Positions 61,957-64,000 of a stretch of 64,000 nt of DNA are shown here, in pieces. The stretch is from Hymenobacter convexus (GTDB lineage Bacteria; Bacteroidota; Bacteroidia; Cytophagales; Hymenobacteraceae), in NCBI RefSeq assembly GCF_030580955.1, contig NZ_JAUQON010000002.1, positions 248,001 to 312,000 of the forward strand, written 5' to 3'. Position 1 is the stretch's first letter. Every line of letters starts with the position of its first letter. The position numbers and the translations under genes were made by a program. The notes beneath the pieces were generated by a model that saw only the letters and a list, made by a program, of their open reading frames with translations, was not told where the DNA came from and ran no database searches.

Positions 61957-62290
61957 AAAGCAAGATAGCGAAATAGTTGAGCCGCGCTATTACGACAAAA
62001 TTCCAAGCATGGTTGCAAGGACAAAGAATATTATTGGGTGAATTTGTTGTGTTTAATAAAGAATATTTGAATTTTTTTCATAAAAATTGATGAGCTTATG
62101 AAAAGTTTGGGCTAGCTTTACCCAACGACCTATTGCAATGGGAATATGAATTTCCCGGTCCGACCTCTTTTCTACTTCTTTTCCCCCGGCCCCACACGGC
62201 TTCGCCTATCGCCTAAGAAATCTACTAGCCCGGCTCTTTTTGCGCCTCTGCCAAAACCCGGATTTGTGCCCCAACCCCTAACGACGGACA
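61957..62290. other. A/T-rich intergenic region before the NlpC/P60 gene
   Basis: About 335 bases. The first half (61960-62130) is clearly A/T-rich with runs of T and A, perhaps regulatory, and includes a -7-like TAGCTTTA near 62113. The rest is a leader of about 170 bases without a clear structure. No gene is supported. Confidence 0.5.
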
Positions 62291-63007
62291 ATGAAAAATA
62301 CGATTCTGTATTGCCTCGCCGCTGGCTCCCTTGCTCTCTCCTTCTTCTTTGAACGCGCCCCCGATGCTTCGGCGACGGCCCGTGCCATGGCGGCACCGGT
62401 CGCGGCCGAAGCATCGCTGCTTCCGGCCCTGACGATGGAAGAGCCCACCCTGGTAGCCAACCACGGCGGCGGTACGCCGGTCGAAAAGCCCGCCGCGCCC
62501 ACCGCTGCCGAACTGGCCGCCTCGCGCGACTCGCTCACCTACCACTACTACGCGCAGACTCTGGGCCTGCACCTGGCCTTCAACGAGAACAAGGACTTGC
62601 TCCGCACCGTGACCGACTGGATTGGGGCGCCTTATTCCTACGGCAGCAACTCGCGCCGCGGCACCGATTGCTCGGGCTTCGTGACCCGCGTGTTCCGTGA
62701 GGTGTACGGCATCAACCTGATTCACTCGTCGCGGGCCATGTTCAGCACCACCAAGCGCGTGGCCAAGAGCGAGATGGAAACCGGCGACCTGGTGTTTTTC
62801 CGCCGGGGCAAGGGTCCGATTTACCACGTGGGCATCTACCTGAAGGACGGCAAGTTTGCCCACTCGGCCACCAACGGCGGCGTAATGGTAAGCTCGCTGA
62901 ACCAGCCTTACTACCACCGCAACTTCTACGCTGCTGGCCGCGTGCGCGCCGCTAAAGCTGCCGATGAAGCGCTGGTAGCCGCCGTAGCCGTTCCCAAGGA
63001 GGACTAG
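62291..63007 (+). CDS. C40 (NlpC/P60) family peptidase
   Basis: A 238-residue secreted cysteine peptidase of the NlpC/P60 type, cutting peptidoglycan stem peptides. After the signal-like N-terminus (ILYCLAAGSLALSFFF) and a Pro/Ala linker, the catalytic domain begins near residue 105 (LLRTVTDWIGAPYSYGSNSRRGTDCSGFVTRVF), with Cys127 as nucleophile, then GDLVFFRRGKGPIYHVGIYL with the catalytic His, and FAHSATNGGV with the third polar residue. The domain is complete. It lies alone between the A/T-rich region and a terminator. Confidence 0.92.
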   Translation: MKNTILYCLAAGSLALSFFFERAPDASATARAMAAPVAAEASLLPALTMEEPTLVANHGGGTPVEKPAAPTAAELAASRDSLTYHYYAQTLGLHLAFNENKDLLRTVTDWIGAPYSYGSNSRRGTDCSGFVTRVFREVYGINLIHSSRAMFSTTKRVAKSEMETGDLVFFRRGKGPIYHVGIYLKDGKFAHSATNGGVMVSSLNQPYYHRNFYAAGRVRAAKAADEALVAAVAVPKED

Positions 63008-63032
63008 GTTTCGTTTGCTACACTGCAAGGCA

Positions 63033-63066
63033 ATGCGCCCGGCCCCATCGGCCGGGCGTTTTTTTT
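63033..63066 (+). terminator. Terminator after the NlpC/P60 gene
   Basis: CGCCCGGCC pairs with GGCCGGGCG around CCATC, followed by eight T. Confidence 0.9.
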
Positions 63067-63248
63067 GGCCCGTTCACCAAGTAATTGGCGCCGTTGGCGG
63101 GTAAATTCATCTTAGTCCCATTAAGAAAGCGGCATATTGTCATTAAACCTTAGGGAGTCTTCCGAGTCTAGGGTAAACCGTTGGCTCAGAAGGAAAAGAC
63201 GGTAGGTCGGGGTAGGGGGTTTCGGTTTAAATTTTTATGCGCTTGCTT

Positions 63249-64000
63249 ATGAATCGTAGACATTTCCTCCATCGCAACGCCGCCGTACTGAGCGCCCCGG
63301 CCACGGCCGGCTGGGCGGCGCCCGCTGCCACCACGCAGCAGGACCCGCCCGAAACCGTGAGCCGCTACGCCAACAAAGTGCTGCCCACGTTTTCGTCGCG
63401 CCTCACAAGCACCCTCACGCCTTACACCGGCACCTGGGGCGAAGCGCAGGCCGCGCACCTGCTGCGGCGCTGCCTGTTTGGGCCTACGCGCACCGAAATC
63501 CAGACGGCCGCCGCCTCCACGCTCACGGCCGTGATTAACGGTCTGCTCACGGCCTCCGCCACCGCGCCCGACCCGCCCCTGAACGTGAGCACCACCGACA
63601 CCAGCGTAGCTATCGGCACCACCTGGACGGCACAGGTCTTCGACCAGAATTTTGAGGGCGTGCGGCGCACGTCGCTGCGCGACTGGTGGCTGGGCCAGCT
63701 GCTGACGCAGAACACCTCGCTGGCGGAGAAGATGACGCTGTTCTGGCACAACCACTTCGTGGTCGAGTTTGGCGACATCAACGATGCTCGCATGGGCTAC
63801 GAGTACTGCCGTCTGCTGCGCCAGTATGCCCTCGGCAACGTGAAACAACTGGCCAAGGACGTGACCGTGACGCCGGCTATGCTGCGCTATCTTAATGGCA
63901 ACCAAAGCATTGTGGGTGCCCCCAACGAGAACTACGGCCGCGAACTGCTGGAGCTGTTCACCGTAGGCAAGGGCCCATTGATTGCGGCCGGCAACTATAC
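63249..64000 (+). CDS. DUF1800 family protein, N-terminal part (cut by window edge)
   Basis: The frame is open to the right edge; 250 codons are visible. The start MNRRHFLHRNAAV has a twin-arginine-like signal (RRHFL), and an upstream ATG at 63237 in the same frame is possible. The visible part contains the DUF1800 core: AQAAHLLRRCLFGPTRTEI, RTSLRDWWLGQLLTQ, the hallmark MTLFWHNHFVVEFGDIND and NENYGRELLELFTVGKG. DUF1800 proteins are common in Bacteroidota and planctomycetes, often next to a DUF1501 gene, and are thought to act on surface carbohydrate or protein substrates; the reaction is unknown. Both strands are open here, but the family motifs settle on the plus strand. Confidence 0.85.
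   Translation, partial: MNRRHFLHRNAAVLSAPATAGWAAPAATTQQDPPETVSRYANKVLPTFSSRLTSTLTPYTGTWGEAQAAHLLRRCLFGPTRTEIQTAAASTLTAVINGLLTASATAPDPPLNVSTTDTSVAIGTTWTAQVFDQNFEGVRRTSLRDWWLGQLLTQNTSLAEKMTLFWHNHFVVEFGDINDARMGYEYCRLLRQYALGNVKQLAKDVTVTPAMLRYLNGNQSIVGAPNENYGRELLELFTVGKGPLIAAGNY

Noticed and set aside
63186-63905. 239-residue minus-strand frame at the right edge
   Set aside because: The plus strand carries the DUF1800 motifs FWHNHF and NENYGRELLELFTVGKG in an open frame to the window edge; the minus frame is its shadow.
1-64000. Insertion sequence or prophage
   Set aside because: No transposase, integrase, phage structural gene or terminal-repeat-bounded transposase was seen; the only repeat-bounded segment is the small cassette at 35.5-36.1 kb.

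Overview
The window looks like chromosome of a GC-rich Bacteroidota, most likely a Hymenobacter-type member of the Cytophagales (inference from gene content and style, not from a database search). Pointers: a giant adhesin-like protein ending in a type IX secretion (type B) sorting domain; DUF4175, LptC and DciA/RecF genes of Bacteroidota type; no Shine-Dalgarno leaders; and promoters with the Bacteroidota -7 box TAnnTTTG. No rRNA, tRNA, CRISPR array, insertion sequence or prophage was recognised.

Layout. 1-12.3 kb: the tail of a TolC-like efflux protein, exonuclease III, a DUF4175 membrane/coiled-coil protein, an anti-sigma-type ATPase, YbeY, an arginyltransferase-like protein, MnmG, a methyltransferase and a Big_5-type lipoprotein. 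12.3-14.6 kb: a gene-poor stretch packed with DnaA-box-like 9-mers next to an A/T-rich block, with a second pair of perfect boxes after two small genes; I read this as the probable chromosomal replication origin. 14.6-30.2 kb: phosphate permease, GlyRS, the T9SS cargo protein, an MMPL/RND exporter, IleRS and two tandem signal peptidase II genes. 30.3-39.9 kb: a fused peptide-type ABC ATPase, RNase R, a polyprenyl diphosphate synthase, rhomboid protease, small membrane proteins and a GDPD phosphodiesterase. 39.9-42.3 kb: an A/T-rich islet with a small HTH protein, a consensus parS site, DciA and RecF. 42.3-57.1 kb: PdhA, TPR proteins, RibH, a DksA-like protein, an RluB-type pseudouridine synthase with a very long Gly/Arg-rich N-terminus, CoaX, an outer-membrane barrel, LptC, a PpiD/SurA-like foldase and RecJ. 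57.1-64 kb: DoxX, an acyl-CoA dehydrogenase, an AraC regulator, a NlpC/P60 hydrolase and the start of a DUF1800 protein cut by the window edge.

How it fits together. DnaA boxes, a consensus parS site, a second parS-like palindrome upstream of mnmG, and the replication genes dciA and recF lie within about 33 kb, which argues that the window holds the origin and part of its partitioning domain; dnaA, parA and parB are not in view. Between genes the chromosome carries at least six unrelated families of palindromic repeats, one of about 100 bp in five full copies, one half copy and one collapsed copy. Other unusual points are a low-GC patch inside ileS, a near-identical 516-bp-spaced duplication in the T9SS protein, tandem lspA copies separated by a repeat, and a possible 30-codon leader ORF before the DksA-like gene.
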